64,000 nt of DNA from Pseudomonas sp. (GCF_030684895.1 NZ_JAUXXP010000013.1:62001-126000), one strand, 5' to 3'; numbered from the stretch's first letter, positions 37,797-49,280 are shown. Made by a program: numbers and translations. Notes: generated by a model not told the origin, from the letters alone.

Positions 37797-37818
37797 ACCC
37801 CGGCTTATGGCCGGGGCT
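37797..37818 (-). terminator. Terminator of argG
   Basis: CCCCGGC / GCCGGGG stem (37798-37804 and 37810-37816) with a TTATG loop, followed on the minus strand by TTTGCATTT. It lies 27 bases after the argG stop codon. Confidence 0.7.
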
Positions 37819-37844
37819 TGGTGTGGCTCAGGTGCTCCAGTCTA

Positions 37845-39062
37845 TCAGAGCATCTTGCGCCCTTTTCCCGCCGCGATGCGCATGCGCAGAGCGTTGAGCT
37901 TGATAAAGCCGCCAGCGTCGGCCTGGTTGTAGGCGCCGCCATCTTCTTCGAAGGTGGCGATATTGGCGTCGAACAGCGAATCATCAGACTTACGACCGGT
38001 GATAATCACGTTGCCTTTGTACAGCTTCATGCGTACCACGCCATTCACGTTGGCCTGGGAGGCGTCGATCATCTGTTGCAGCATCAGACGCTCAGGGCTC
38101 CACCAGAAACCGTTGTAGATCAGGCTGGCGTATTTCGGCATCAGCTCGTCTTTCAGGTGAGCGACTTCGCGGTCCAGGGTGATCGACTCGATGGCGCGGT
38201 GGCCCTTGAGCATGATGGTGCCGCCGGGAGTCTCGTAGCAGCCACGGGACTTCATGCCGACAAAACGGTTTTCGACGATATCCAGACGACCGATGCCGTT
38301 CTCGCCGCCGATGCGGTTGAGTTCGGCCAGCACGGTAGCCGGGCTCATGTCCTTGCCGTCGATGGCAACGATGTCGCCCTTGCGGTAGGTCAGCTCGATA
38401 TAGGTCGGTGCGTCTGGCGCTGCCTCGGGGGAGACAGTCCATTTCCACATGTCTTCTTCGTGCTCGGTCCAGGTGTCTTCCAGCACGCCGCCTTCATAGG
38501 AGATGTGCAGCAGGTTGGCATCCATGGAGTACGGTGACTTCTTCTTGCCGTGACGTTCGATCGGGATGGCGTGCTTCTCGGCGTAGTCCATTAGCTTCTC
38601 GCGCGACAGCAGGTCCCACTCACGCCACGGCGCAATGACTTTTACGCCAGGTTTGAGCGCGTAGGCACCCAGCTCGAAACGCACCTGGTCGTTACCCTTG
38701 CCGGTAGCGCCATGGGAAATGGCGTCAGCACCGGTTTCATTGGCGATTTCAATCAGGCGCTTGGCGATCAGCGGACGGGCGATGGAAGTACCCAGCAGGT
38801 ACTCACCCTCGTAGACGGTGTTGGCGCGGAACATCGGGTAGACGAAATCGCGCACGAACTCTTCGCGCAAATCGTCGATATAGATTTCCTTGACGCCCAT
38901 GGCCTGCGCCTTGGCGCGTGCCGGCTCGACTTCCTCACCCTGGCCGAGATCCGCGGTGAAGGTCACCACTTCGCAGTTATAGGTATCTTGCAGCCACTTG
39001 AGAATCACCGAAGTGTCCAGGCCACCGGAATATGCCAGGACTACCTTGTTTACGTCGGCCAT
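37845..39062 (-). CDS. argG: Argininosuccinate synthase
   Basis: ATP-dependent ligation of citrulline and aspartate, the penultimate step of arginine synthesis. The 405 residues match the family. The N-type ATP pyrophosphatase loop is AYSGGLDTS (10-18). Other family segments are [13 protein letters not shown] and [10 protein letters not shown], and the C-terminal [12 protein letters not shown]. The ATG at 39062 (MADVNKVV) is the family start; the longer frame covers the regulatory region. A tandem ArgR-type site lies about 57-98 bases upstream. Confidence 0.97.
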   Translation of the reverse strand: MADVNKVVLAYSGGLDTSVILKWLQDTYNCEVVTFTADLGQGEEVEPARAKAQAMGVKEIYIDDLREEFVRDFVYPMFRANTVYEGEYLLGTSIARPLIAKRLIEIANETGADAISHGATGKGNDQVRFELGAYALKPGVKVIAPWREWDLLSREKLMDYAEKHAIPIERHGKKKSPYSMDANLLHISYEGGVLEDTWTEHEEDMWKWTVSPEAAPDAPTYIELTYRKGDIVAIDGKDMSPATVLAELNRIGGENGIGRLDIVENRFVGMKSRGCYETPGGTIMLKGHRAIESITLDREVAHLKDELMPKYASLIYNGFWWSPERLMLQQMIDASQANVNGVVRMKLYKGNVIITGRKSDDSLFDANIATFEEDGGAYNQADAGGFIKLNALRMRIAAGKGRKML

Positions 39063-39118
39063 GCCATCAACTCCACGGGGTTGTGCGGGAAAACCGACGA
39101 TTCTACTGCCCATGCCGC

Positions 39119-39160
39119 CTGATTTACAGAGGCGCGACAGCTTGTGACGACCAAGCGACG
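39119..39160 (-). promoter_or_regulatory. Candidate ArgR operator, two tandem half-sites upstream of argG
   Basis: Read on the minus strand, CGTCGC-N8-CA and TGTCGC-N8-AA follow each other at exactly 21 bases. The Pseudomonas ArgR half-site consensus is TGTCGC-N8-AA-N5 (21 bases). The downstream half matches all eight fixed positions and the upstream one six. Confidence 0.7.
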
Positions 39161-39193
39161 GATAATTGTTGGACAACAGACGAATAGCTGGCG

Positions 39194-40111
39194 CTAGGAG
39201 GTGGCCGCAGGATCAGTCGCTTCAGGCGCTGGAGCAGGTGCAGGCGGCACTGCCGCTTCCGGCACCCGGTCGAGGAGAATGGTTACCCGGCGATTCTTCG
39301 CCCGGTTGGCTTCATTGTTGTTCGGCGCTACCGGGTAGCGTTCGCCGTGAAAGCGCATGGTGATCTGCTCGGCAGGAATGCCGTTGGCCTTGAGGTACTC
39401 CATCACCGCCAACGCACGGCGGCGCGACAGATCGCGGTTGGTCAGGCGATTGCCGCCATTGTCGGCATGGCCATCGAGCTGGATGCGATTGACGCTGGGG
39501 TCGGCCTTGAGAAAGCTCAGGATGATATCCAGCTTGGCCTGGGCCAGCGGCTCGAGGTCGACACCACCACCGGGAAAGCCGACCTGGCTCTTGCGCACCT
39601 GATCAAAATTCACCGGCAGCAGTTTGGCCGTGCAATCCAGGTATTGGTTGTAAGCCTTGTGGAACTTGGCCGGCAACAAGCGCACCTCGATGCTCTCCCC
39701 CCCCATGGCTGTGCGGTGCCGCACCAAGGGGCTACGTCCCTCAAGCAGACCGGTGAGCAAGCGCGCGCCCTGCTCCTGGGAACTGTTGAACAGCACCTCG
39801 GCGGGCACCACGTTGACCGAGCCCAGGTTGATATCACCGCGCCCCGGCTGCCAGGGCGCCGCCGCCGCCAGCAAGGTGGCATTGCCGGCACTCAGCCAGC
39901 GCTCACGGGCTTTCAGGCTGAAGGTGACCTGCTCGCCCGCACGGCGTACAAACACCCCAGAACCGAAGTCGGTGATGGGCTGCGACAGACGGCACTCGAA
40001 CTGATCGCCTTCGACCTGCCACTCAATCTTCTCCAGACGGGTCTGGAAACTGATGGCTAGGACGGGCTGGCTTGCCAGCAGGCAAAGCACCGCGAGTGGA
40101 TAGGGTCGCAC
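39194..40111 (-). CDS. motY: Flagellar stator-associated protein MotY (OmpA domain)
   Basis: Periplasmic T-ring protein that helps keep the MotAB/MotCD stators in place, 305 residues. A signal peptide (about 1-19) precedes the MotY N-terminal beta domain (about 20-160) and an OmpA-type peptidoglycan-binding domain (about 170-285) with [22 protein letters not shown] and NRRVTILL. The tail is a Pro/Ala-rich extension. The GTG at 40111 has GGAG eight bases upstream. In P. aeruginosa motY lies between argG and pyrC, as here. Confidence 0.92.
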   Translation of the reverse strand: MRPYPLAVLCLLASQPVLAISFQTRLEKIEWQVEGDQFECRLSQPITDFGSGVFVRRAGEQVTFSLKARERWLSAGNATLLAAAAPWQPGRGDINLGSVNVVPAEVLFNSSQEQGARLLTGLLEGRSPLVRHRTAMGGESIEVRLLPAKFHKAYNQYLDCTAKLLPVNFDQVRKSQVGFPGGGVDLEPLAQAKLDIILSFLKADPSVNRIQLDGHADNGGNRLTNRDLSRRRALAVMEYLKANGIPAEQITMRFHGERYPVAPNNNEANRAKNRRVTILLDRVPEAAVPPAPAPAPEATDPAATS

Positions 40112-40315
40112 GACAGACTCCAGGGAATACGGCTTACCCTCTGTCTATCGGTGCCACAACGAAAAACTTGAGCAGCCTTTATGCCTCTTGTACAGGTCGG
40201 GCCACAGCACAACCCGGCCTTCAATCAGCTTTACCCACCGCGCCCGCTTTCAACGTGCTGCCACGGGGCTTTTCCGGTAGCATTCTCGCCACGTTTTGCC
40301 CGCCTGGAAGCTTCC

Positions 40316-41362
40316 ATGACTGACCGCCTTACCCTGCTGCGTCCCGACGACTGGCACATCCACCTGCGCGACGGTGGCGTTCTGCCCCACACCGTCGCCG
40401 ATGTAGCCCGCACCTTCGGCCGCGCCATCATCATGCCCAACCTGGTGCCGCCGGTGCGCAACGCCAGCGAAGCCGATGCCTATCGCCAGCGCATACTCAG
40501 TGCCCGCCCTGCCGGTAGCCGTTTCGAGCCGCTGATGGTGCTGTACCTCACCGACCTGACCCAGCCTGAAGATGTGCGTACGGCCAAAGCCTCCGGGTTT
40601 GTGCACGCAGCCAAGCTCTACCCGGCCGGCGCGACCACCAACTCCGACTCTGGTGTGACCAGCATCGACAAGATTTTCCCCGTGCTCGAAGCCATGGCCG
40701 AAGTCGGTCTGCCGCTGCTGGTGCACGGCGAAGTGACGCGCAGCGAAATCGATGTATTCGACCGCGAGAAGGTCTTTATCGGTGAGCACCTGAGTCGTGT
40801 GGTCGAGCGTTTCCCGACCCTGAAAGTGGTGTTCGAGCACATCACCACTCGCGATGCGGTGGAGTTTGTGCAAGGCGCTTCGGCCAACGTCGGCGCCACC
40901 ATCACTGCCCACCACCTGCTGTACAACCGCAACCACATGCTGGTGGGCGGTATTCGCCCGCACTTCTATTGCCTGCCGATCCTCAAGCGCAACACCCACC
41001 AGGATGCCCTGCTGGATGCAGCCACCAGTGGCAACGCCAAGTTCTTCCTCGGCACCGACTCGGCGCCGCACGCCAAGCATGCCAAGGAAGCCGCCTGCGG
41101 CTGCGCCGGCTGCTACACCGCCTATGCAGCCATCGAACTGTATGCCGAGGCCTTCGAGCAGCGTAATGCGCTGGACAAGCTGGAAGCCTTTGCCAGCCTC
41201 AATGGCCCGGACTTCTACGGCCTGCCGCGCAACAGCGAGACCATCACCCTGGTGCGTGAAGACTGGACCGCGCCGGCCAGCTTGCCGCTGGGCGAACAAA
41301 CCGTTATCCCGCTGCGCGCCGGTGAAACCCTGCGCTGGCGTCTGCTGGAGCGCCAAGCGTGA
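40316..41362 (+). CDS. pyrC: Dihydroorotase
   Basis: Zinc amidohydrolase that cyclises carbamoyl-aspartate in pyrimidine synthesis, 348 residues, homodimeric PyrC type. Metal ligands HxH are His14 and His16 in [11 protein letters not shown]; the carboxylated Lys is in [13 protein letters not shown]; others are HGEVT, FEHITT and the late Asp in LGTDSAPH. The ATG at 40316 is the family start. Its stop overlaps the rnt GTG start. Confidence 0.97.
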   Translation: MTDRLTLLRPDDWHIHLRDGGVLPHTVADVARTFGRAIIMPNLVPPVRNASEADAYRQRILSARPAGSRFEPLMVLYLTDLTQPEDVRTAKASGFVHAAKLYPAGATTNSDSGVTSIDKIFPVLEAMAEVGLPLLVHGEVTRSEIDVFDREKVFIGEHLSRVVERFPTLKVVFEHITTRDAVEFVQGASANVGATITAHHLLYNRNHMLVGGIRPHFYCLPILKRNTHQDALLDAATSGNAKFFLGTDSAPHAKHAKEAACGCAGCYTAYAAIELYAEAFEQRNALDKLEAFASLNGPDFYGLPRNSETITLVREDWTAPASLPLGEQTVIPLRAGETLRWRLLERQA

Positions 41363-42033
41363 GTGAAGACCTGTACGACGACGAAGCCGAGAGCAACAGC
41401 CATTCCGGCCCGCGCCACCCGATGGCCGCGCGCTTTCGTGGCTACCTGCCGGTAGTCGTGGACGTGGAAACCGGTGGCTTCAACTGCGCCACCGATGCCC
41501 TGCTGGAAATCGCCGCCACCACCATCGGCATGGACGAAGGCGGCTTCCTTTACCCCGAGCACACCCAGTTCTTCCGTATCGAGCCGTTTGAGGGGGCGAA
41601 TATCGAACAGGCGGCGCTGGACTTCACCGGTATCAAACTCGACCACCCGCTGCGCATGGCCGTCACCGAAGAGCACGCGCTGACGGAAATTTTCCGTGGC
41701 CTGCGCAAATCGCTAAAAGCCAATAGCTGCAAGCGGGCGATCCTGGTCGGCCACAACAGCAGTTTCGACCTGGGCTTTCTCAACGCCGCAGTGAACCGTA
41801 CCGGCATCAAGCGCAACCCGTTCCACCCGTTCTCCAGCTTCGACACTGCCACCTTGGCCGGCCTGGCTTACGGCCAGACCGTATTGGCCAAAGCTTGCCA
41901 GGCCGCCGACATCGACTTCGACGGCAAGGAAGCACACTCCGCCCGCTACGACACCGAAAAGACCGCCGAGCTGTTCTGCGGCATCGTCAATCGCTGGAAG
42001 GAGATGGGCGGTTGGATGGATTTCGACGACTGA
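41359..42033 (+). CDS. rnt: Ribonuclease T
   Basis: DEDDh 3'-5' exoribonuclease that trims tRNA CCA ends and matures 5S and 23S rRNA, 224 residues. The Exo I motif is VVVDVETGG (Asp35, Glu37); Exo II is in [12 protein letters not shown]; Exo III is [15 protein letters not shown]. It starts with a GTG that overlaps the pyrC stop, so it is translationally coupled. A bidirectional terminator and repeats follow. Confidence 0.96.
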   Translation: MSEDLYDDEAESNSHSGPRHPMAARFRGYLPVVVDVETGGFNCATDALLEIAATTIGMDEGGFLYPEHTQFFRIEPFEGANIEQAALDFTGIKLDHPLRMAVTEEHALTEIFRGLRKSLKANSCKRAILVGHNSSFDLGFLNAAVNRTGIKRNPFHPFSSFDTATLAGLAYGQTVLAKACQAADIDFDGKEAHSARYDTEKTAELFCGIVNRWKEMGGWMDFDD

Positions 42034-42036
42034 GTA

Positions 42037-42103
42037 GTAGCCCGGATGTAATCCGGGACGATTCGTCATGATAGAAACCGCTCCCGGATTGCATCCGGGC
42101 TAC
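42037..42103. repeat. Inverted repeat, GTAGCCCGGATG family
   Basis: Arms at 42037-42058 and 42082-42103 pair at 21 of 22 positions (GTAGCCCGGATG(T/C)AATCCGGGA). The same motif family recurs at 54422-54538. Confidence 0.85.
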
Positions 42104-42128
42104 CCAAATGCCGTTAATCTGGGCAGAT

Positions 42129-42167
42129 AAAAAACGCCGCGATCCCAATGGGAATCGCGGCGTTTTT
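42129..42167. terminator. Bidirectional terminator between rnt and gdhB
   Basis: AAAAAACGCCGCGATTCC-type stem: AAAAACGCCGCGAT pairs with ATCGCGGCGTTTTT over a small loop with its own CCCAATGGG stem. A-run and T-run flank it, so it serves both rnt and gdhB. Confidence 0.9.
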
Positions 42168-42175
42168 CGTAGTGA

Positions 42176-42276
42176 GTAGGTTGGATCGGGCGGCGTTCCG
42201 TTGAGGCGCATAGCGACGAAGCCCAACACGTGATGCCATCACCTGTTGGGCTTCGCTGCGCTCAGCGCCAACCTAC
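42176..42276. repeat. Inverted repeat, GTAGGTTGG family
   Basis: Outer arms GTAGGTTGG (42176-42184) / CCAACCTAC (42268-42276) and inner arms GAAGCCCAACA (42218-42228) / TGTTGGGCTTC (42244-42254). Similar non-coding elements are common in gamma-proteobacteria. Confidence 0.8.
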
Positions 42277-42331
42277 AGCCAGACAACCTGTTGGCAATGG
42301 CCCGAATTACCTCCGGGCCATCACTGTCACA

Positions 42332-45300
42332 TCAGGCGCTTTGCGCCAGGTCCATCAACTCGCGGTTCGCCACAGCGTACATGGCGTAATCGGTGTTGGT
42401 GGCCGCACGCAGCTCGCCGAGCATGACCTTCCAGCGGTCCACCAGACGGCGGTGCTGATCCAGCCATACGGAGGCGCGCTCTTCGATATCTGCCGGGCCT
42501 TCGGCCATTTGCAGTACCGACACGGTGATGGCGCGCTGCTGCCAATCCAGGTCATCGCGGAAGGCTTCACGGGCCAGCGCTTGCCAGTTGTTTTCCACCG
42601 GCAGACTGGTGATCTGCTGCAGGTACCAGGACAGCTCCAACGACCCGCCAATGGCAAAGTACGCGGCGGCTACGCGATCCGGCTCCTGCCCGGTCACATC
42701 CGACGCCTCGATGATCGGCAACAGGGTGTACAGATGGCTGGTACCGGCGACAACACGCGCCAGCTCTTCCGGCACACCGGCTTCGACATACGCCTGGAAG
42801 CGCGCCAGCCACTGTTCACGGGCAGGGCCTTCGAGCAGTTCGTCGAGCCGGCCAACCAGTGCTTCGATGCGCGGCGCGAAATGCGCCACATCGCGGGCAG
42901 CGTCCAGCTCGTTACGACGGCTGCGCAGGAACCAGCGGGTAGCGCGGCGCCCCAAGCGCATCAGCTCGTCCATCAACTGCAGTTGCAACTCGGCAGGCAC
43001 TTGGTAGTCCAGCGCCTCGATCTGTTTCCACCAGTGCGGCAGGCGGAACAGGTCACGCACGATCACATAGGCGCCGGCGACATTCGCCGCGCTCATGCCA
43101 GTGGACTCCTTCAGGCGTTGCACGAAGGTGATGCCCATGTGGTTGACCAGATCGTTGGCAATTTGCGTGCTGACGATTTCGCGTTTGAGGCGATGGCGAC
43201 GCATCGGCTCACCGAACTTCTTCGCCAGCAGCGGCGGGAAGGCGGTTTCCATCTCGCGGGCCAGGTACTCGTCATCCGGCACCAGGGATTTGAGCAGCGA
43301 TTCCTTGAGGTCGATCTTGCTGTAGGAGATCAGCACCGACAGCTCCGGACGGGTCAGACCCAAGCCGTTGGCGGCGCGCTCGTTGAGCTCGTCATCAGTA
43401 GGCAGAAACTCCAGGGCGCGGTCCAGCTTGCCGGCCGCTTCCAGAGCACTCATCAGACGCTTGTACTCACCGACCCGCTCGCGGGCGCGGCGCTCGGCCA
43501 GCGACAACGCCTGGGTCTGCTTGTAGTTGTTGCCCAGTACCAGGCCGCCAACCGCGTCGGTCATCTCCACCAGCAGCTTGTTACGCTGTTTGCCGGTCAT
43601 GTCACCCGCGCCGACAATTTCGCCGAGCAGAATCTTGATGTTTACCTCGTGGTCGGAGCAGTCCACACCACCGGCGTTGTCGATAAAGTCGGTGTTGCTC
43701 TTGCCACCATTGAGACCGTACTCGACGCGGCCCAGCTGGGTCATGCCGAGGTTACCGCCCTCACCCACCACCTTGGCACGCAGTTCGCGGCCATCTACGC
43801 GCAGCAGGTCGTTGGCCTTGTCGCCGACATCGGCGTGGCTTTCCTTGCTGGATTTCACGTAGGTGCCGATACCGCCGTTCCACAGCAGATCCACCGGTGC
43901 CTTGAGCAAGGCATTGAGCAGTTCATTGGGTGCCAGTTTGTCGGCGCTGATGTCGAAGCGCTCTTTCATCTGCGGGCTGATGGCGATGCTCTTGGCACTG
44001 CGCAGGAAGATCCCGCCGCCGGCCGAGATCAGCTTGGCGTCGTAATCGGCCCAGCTGGAGCGCGGCAGATCGAACAGGCGCTGACGCTCAACAAAGCTCT
44101 TGGCCGCATCCGGGTTGGGGTCGATAAAAATGTGCATATGGTTGAAGGCTGCGACCAGTTGCAGGCTTTCCGACAGCAGCAGGCCGTTACCGAATACGTC
44201 GCCGGCCATATCGCCGATGCCGATAACAGTGACGTTGTCCTTCTGCACGTCGATGCCGCGCTCACGGAAGTGGCGCTGTACCGAGACCCAGCCGCCCTTG
44301 GCGGTGATGCCCATGCCTTTGTGGTCGTAACCGGCCGAGCCGCCCGAGGCGAAGGCATCGTCCAGCCAGAAGCCGTATTCGGCAGCAATGCCGTTGGCGA
44401 TATCGGAGAAGGTTGCGGTGCCTTTGTCGGCCGCCACCACCAGATACGGATCGTCGCCATCGTGACGCACCACGTTCTGCGGTGGCACCACGGCGCCGTC
44501 TTTCAGGTTGTCGGTGATGTCCAACAGGCCCGAAATAAAGATGCGGTAGCAGGCAATGCCCTCGGCCAGCACATCATCACGGCTGCCGCCGACCGGCATA
44601 CGCCGTGGAATAAAGCCGCCCTTGGCGCCCATCGGCACGATGACCGCGTTCTTCACCTGCTGCGCCTTGACCAGGCCCAGCACCTCGGTGCGGAAGTCCT
44701 CTTCGCGATCCGACCAACGCAAGCCGCCACGGGCTACATCGCCAAAGCGCAGGTGCACGCCTTCAACACGCGGCGAGTAAACGAAGATTTCGAACTTCGG
44801 CGTCGGCCGTGGAATATCCGGAATCGCCCGCGGGTTGAGTTTGAAGCTGAAGTAGCTCTTCGGCGCACCGCTGGCATCGGTCTGGTAGAAGTTGGTGCGC
44901 AGGGTGGCTTTGATCAGGTCCAGGTAGCGGCGCAGGATGCGGTCTTCGTTGAGCACCGCAACGTTGTCCAGCGCGGCGAGAATCGCCTGCTCGAGCTTCT
45001 GCTGCTTGTCTTCCAGGTCATCGGCGGTGAGCTTGCGCGCCAGGTAGAAGCGCGTTTTGAACAGGCGCACCAGCTCCTTGGCGATATCGGCGTGGTTGAC
45101 CAGGGTGCTGGCGATATAGCTGAGGTCGAAGCCCAGACGAATCTGCTTGAGGTAGCGGGCGTAGGCACGCAGCAGCGCCACGTCGCGCCACGGCATGGCG
45201 GCCATCAGCACCAGACGGTTGAAGCCGTCGTTCTCCGCTGCGCCGCCAACGATATTGACGAAGGCGCCCTGCAGGGTGTCGTTAAGCTGCTGGATATCGA

Positions 45301-47188
45301 CATCCAGACCTTCGGCATAGGTGAAGGCAAAGTCGTGAATCCAGAACTCGCGGCCATCGGCGCGGCGCAGTTTGTAAGGGAACTCGCCCAGTACGCGCAG
45401 GCCGAGGTTTTCCAGAATCGGCAGCACGTCCGACAGCGGCAACGGCGTATCGGCATGGTACAGCTTGCAATGCAGCTGTTGCTCGCCCTGGGTCAGCGGC
45501 TGGTAGAAGCTCATCACCAGCTGACGTTCATTGTTCAGGCTAAGCAGGTGCTGCATGTCCACCACCGCCGAGTGCGGGGCGAAACGCTCGCGGTAACCGG
45601 CCGGGAAGCCGCCGGGGAATTCGCTGAGCACTTCGGTGCCCTGGGCTTCGCCGAGGCTCTCGACGATCAGGCTGGTGTAATCGTCCTTCCACGAACGGCA
45701 GGCCTGAATGACTTCTTTTTCCAGACGCAGCGGGTCGATCTGCACGCGGTTTTTCGGGTCGACCTTGAGGATGAACTGCACCCGCGCCAGTACCGACTCG
45801 GAGAAGAAGGTCCAGAACTCGCAATCGGTGGCCTGCAGACGCTCCATCAGCACCTGCTGGATCTTCATGCGGGTTTCGGTGGAGTACACATCGCGCGGCA
45901 CATAGGCCAGGCAGTAGCAGAAACGGCCATACGGATCGCGGCGCAGGAACACGCGGATCTTGTTGCGCTCCTGAATCTGCACGATGGCCATGGTGGTGTT
46001 GAACAGCTCATCCACCGGGGTCTGGAACAGATCGTCACGCGGCAGCACTTCCAGGACTTGAGCCAGCTCTTTGCCCAGGTGTGCGCTGCTGTCGAAACCG
46101 GAACGCTGCTTGATCACCGCCACCTTGCGGCGGATAAACGGAATGTTCCACACGCTCTCGGCATACACCGCGGAGGTGTACAGGCCCATAAAGCGGCATT
46201 CCTTGACCACCTTGCCCTTGGCATCCAGCTCGCGGATCGAGACCAGGTCCGGGTAGGCCGGACGGTGCACGCGGCTCGGTACGGCGGCCTTGGCGAAGGA
46301 CAGCAGCTGCGGCTCGCGCAGGTAGGCCACCGCTTCTGGTTCGATATGCAGATCATCGCTCTTGAGGCCCGTGCGCAGGCGCTTGGACATGCCCAGCAGG
46401 GACTTCTCGTCGTAGACCATGCTGCCGCCGCCGGCGCTGTCCTCGACGGTGAATTCTTCATAGCCGAGGAAGGTGAAGTGATCGTCGAGCAACCAGCTCA
46501 TAAACACCTTGATCTCTTCCAGCTCGGCGCCTTCGACCTTGAGTCCGGCCTGGCTTGGCTTGACCTTGTCCAGCCAGGCCAGCAGCTCCTTGGCCTTGGC
46601 TTTCATCGGCTGGAAGTCGGCAACGCTCAGGCGCACATCACTGAATACGTCGTGCAGGTCTTTTTCCAGGGTCTTCAATTCACCGACGCTGGAGCAGCGG
46701 TCAATCTCCAGGAACATCAGTGCTTCCTGCTGCACATCCTTGCCCTGGGCACCTTTGGGCAGGATTTCCTGCAGCTCACCGCTCTTGTTGCGGCGCACGC
46801 TGAACACGCTGTTCTGCAGGGTGTGGATGCTGTAACCGCGACGGTTCAGTTCCATGCGCACCGAGTCGACCAGGAATGGAATGTCGCTGTGCAGAATTTC
46901 TACGGCAGTGTGGGTGGACTGCCAGCCATGTTTTTCATAATCGGGGTTGAATACCCGCACTTCGGGCTTGGCCGGTTCAAAACGCTCCAGCACCCGCCAG
47001 GACGACAAGGTGCAGCCGACCAGATCAGAGAGGCGCCGCTGAGTCAGCTCCTCGAGGGCGATGATGCCGAAGAATTGCTCGGCGAACAGGGCTACTTGTG
47101 GCAGAGCCTGTTCACTGACGTGCTGCGCCAGCGCCGTTTGCAGGTGATGCTGAAAATCGGCTTTGCTGGCCGCCGTAAAGAACGCCAT
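42332..47188 (-). CDS. gdhB: NAD-specific glutamate dehydrogenase, large (180-kDa) type
   Basis: Oxidises glutamate to 2-oxoglutarate, mainly in arginine and glutamate catabolism. The 1,618 residues fit the L-GDH class, known as arginine-inducible and allosteric in P. aeruginosa. N-terminal ACT-like regulatory domains (about 1-500) precede the catalytic region (about 720-1250) with substrate Lys in IVPMGAKGGF (about 860) and NAD-binding GIGDMAGDVFGNG. A long C-terminal helical part follows. GGAG lies 10 bases before the ATG. A palindrome sits in the divergent gdhB-moxR promoter region. Confidence 0.96.
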   Translation of the reverse strand: MAFFTAASKADFQHHLQTALAQHVSEQALPQVALFAEQFFGIIALEELTQRRLSDLVGCTLSSWRVLERFEPAKPEVRVFNPDYEKHGWQSTHTAVEILHSDIPFLVDSVRMELNRRGYSIHTLQNSVFSVRRNKSGELQEILPKGAQGKDVQQEALMFLEIDRCSSVGELKTLEKDLHDVFSDVRLSVADFQPMKAKAKELLAWLDKVKPSQAGLKVEGAELEEIKVFMSWLLDDHFTFLGYEEFTVEDSAGGGSMVYDEKSLLGMSKRLRTGLKSDDLHIEPEAVAYLREPQLLSFAKAAVPSRVHRPAYPDLVSIRELDAKGKVVKECRFMGLYTSAVYAESVWNIPFIRRKVAVIKQRSGFDSSAHLGKELAQVLEVLPRDDLFQTPVDELFNTTMAIVQIQERNKIRVFLRRDPYGRFCYCLAYVPRDVYSTETRMKIQQVLMERLQATDCEFWTFFSESVLARVQFILKVDPKNRVQIDPLRLEKEVIQACRSWKDDYTSLIVESLGEAQGTEVLSEFPGGFPAGYRERFAPHSAVVDMQHLLSLNNERQLVMSFYQPLTQGEQQLHCKLYHADTPLPLSDVLPILENLGLRVLGEFPYKLRRADGREFWIHDFAFTYAEGLDVDIQQLNDTLQGAFVNIVGGAAENDGFNRLVLMAAMPWRDVALLRAYARYLKQIRLGFDLSYIASTLVNHADIAKELVRLFKTRFYLARKLTADDLEDKQQKLEQAILAALDNVAVLNEDRILRRYLDLIKATLRTNFYQTDASGAPKSYFSFKLNPRAIPDIPRPTPKFEIFVYSPRVEGVHLRFGDVARGGLRWSDREEDFRTEVLGLVKAQQVKNAVIVPMGAKGGFIPRRMPVGGSRDDVLAEGIACYRIFISGLLDITDNLKDGAVVPPQNVVRHDGDDPYLVVAADKGTATFSDIANGIAAEYGFWLDDAFASGGSAGYDHKGMGITAKGGWVSVQRHFRERGIDVQKDNVTVIGIGDMAGDVFGNGLLLSESLQLVAAFNHMHIFIDPNPDAAKSFVERQRLFDLPRSSWADYDAKLISAGGGIFLRSAKSIAISPQMKERFDISADKLAPNELLNALLKAPVDLLWNGGIGTYVKSSKESHADVGDKANDLLRVDGRELRAKVVGEGGNLGMTQLGRVEYGLNGGKSNTDFIDNAGGVDCSDHEVNIKILLGEIVGAGDMTGKQRNKLLVEMTDAVGGLVLGNNYKQTQALSLAERRARERVGEYKRLMSALEAAGKLDRALEFLPTDDELNERAANGLGLTRPELSVLISYSKIDLKESLLKSLVPDDEYLAREMETAFPPLLAKKFGEPMRRHRLKREIVSTQIANDLVNHMGITFVQRLKESTGMSAANVAGAYVIVRDLFRLPHWWKQIEALDYQVPAELQLQLMDELMRLGRRATRWFLRSRRNELDAARDVAHFAPRIEALVGRLDELLEGPAREQWLARFQAYVEAGVPEELARVVAGTSHLYTLLPIIEASDVTGQEPDRVAAAYFAIGGSLELSWYLQQITSLPVENNWQALAREAFRDDLDWQQRAITVSVLQMAEGPADIEERASVWLDQHRRLVDRWKVMLGELRAATNTDYAMYAVANRELMDLAQSA

Positions 47189-47302
47189 GGGTTTGCTCCG
47201 TTTGGCTTGTTATTCGTCAGGGGACTCGGTCAAGGCAGTCGCGAGTAATGACCTTCGCCACAACCTTGTTGTTCAACGTTAGTCTAGGAGGCAGCGATTG
47301 CA

Positions 47303-47322
47303 TTAAAGTGGCTGCCACTTAA
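47303..47322. promoter_or_regulatory. Palindrome in the gdhB-moxR divergent region
   Basis: AAGTGGC-T-GCCACTT is a perfect 15-bp palindrome (47306-47320) centred on 47313, extended by TTA/TAA-like flanks. It lies 115-135 bases before the gdhB ATG and about 52-70 before the moxR-type gene. The binding protein is not recognised. Confidence 0.5.
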
Positions 47323-47373
47323 CTCTGGCGAGATTCAAGACTCGCTGGTCACATTTGCCGGATGAGCTTAACG

Positions 47374-48333
<960 letters not shown>

Positions 48334-48338
48334 CCACC

Positions 48339-49280
48339 ATGCACGAGCAACCCACGCAACCCGGCATTCGCGTCAGCCTCGGTGAACTGATCGAGATGCG
48401 CCACCGTGTGCGTGAGGTGCAGCTGTTTTCCACCCCGGCACGGCGCAGCCCGCTGATTGGCCTGCACCACTCCAAACTGCGCGGGCGCGGCGTGGATTTC
48501 GACCAGGTGCGCGTGTACCAGGCCGGCGACGATGTGCGCACCATCGACTGGCGCGTCACCGCGCGCACTCAGGAACCGCATACCAAGCTGTTCCATGAAG
48601 AACGCGAGCGGCCGATCTACATCATGGTCGAGCAAAGCAAGCGGCTGTTTTTCGGCTCCGGACTGATGTTCAAGTCCGTGCTCGCTGCACAGGCCGCCAG
48701 CCTGATCGGTTGGGCCGCCCTGGGCCATAACGACCGTATCGGCGGTCTGGTATTCGGCGACCTGGAACACCACGAAATCAAACCACGGCGCAGCAAGCAG
48801 AGCCTGCTGCAATTGCTCAGCCGCCTAGCCAAAGCCAACCAAGGCCTGAGCAACGACACTCAGGGCAGCCGCGACAGCTTCGGCCTGGCCCTGCGCCGCG
48901 CCCGCGAAGTGCTGCGCCCTGGCAGCCTGGTGGTGATTCTGTGTGATGAGCGCACGCTGAACGACAGCAGCGAACAGCAGTTGCTGCTGTTGGCGCGGCA
49001 TACCGACCTGTTGTTGCTGCCGCTCTCCGACCCGCTCGACCATGCCCTACCAAATGCCGGCCTGCTGCGTTTTACCGAACACGGCGCGCAGCTGGAGCTG
49101 GATACCCAGGACGCCGAACTGCGCCAGGCCTACCGCAGCCTGGCCGATGCCCGTCAGGCACGCTGGCAGCGCCTGGCACAGAAACTCGGCGTACCGTTGC
49201 TGGCCCTGAACACCCAAAGCGAAATGATCGAGCAGCTGCGCGAACACCTGAATGCCCAGCGGCCAAGGAAAGCCCTGTGA
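48339..49280 (+). CDS. DUF58 domain-containing protein (Bat operon)
   Basis: A 313-residue cytoplasmic protein. The DUF58 core is seen as LRGRGVDFDQVRVYQAGDDVRTIDWRVTART, followed by a VWA-like C-terminal half with VILCDERTLND. It begins six bases after the MoxR stop and overlaps the next gene by four bases. DUF58 proteins are constant partners of MoxR ATPases; a substrate-adaptor role is inferred for the family. No MIDAS motif (DxSxS) is visible. Confidence 0.92.
   Translation: MHEQPTQPGIRVSLGELIEMRHRVREVQLFSTPARRSPLIGLHHSKLRGRGVDFDQVRVYQAGDDVRTIDWRVTARTQEPHTKLFHEERERPIYIMVEQSKRLFFGSGLMFKSVLAAQAASLIGWAALGHNDRIGGLVFGDLEHHEIKPRRSKQSLLQLLSRLAKANQGLSNDTQGSRDSFGLALRRAREVLRPGSLVVILCDERTLNDSSEQQLLLLARHTDLLLLPLSDPLDHALPNAGLLRFTEHGAQLELDTQDAELRQAYRSLADARQARWQRLAQKLGVPLLALNTQSEMIEQLREHLNAQRPRKAL

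Noticed and set aside
47216..47242. Possible ArgR half-sites upstream of gdhB (gdhB is arginine-inducible in P. aeruginosa)
   Set aside because: The best 21-base pair of units (from 47216 and 47237) matches only three and five of the six TGTCGC positions and lacks the AA; too weak to list as a feature.
42230..47248. A 1,672-residue open frame on the plus strand opposite gdhB
   Set aside because: It is the antisense shadow of gdhB, whose 1,618 residues match the known family. The plus-strand translation is His/Gln/Arg-rich with no recognisable domain, a product of high-G+C codon bias.
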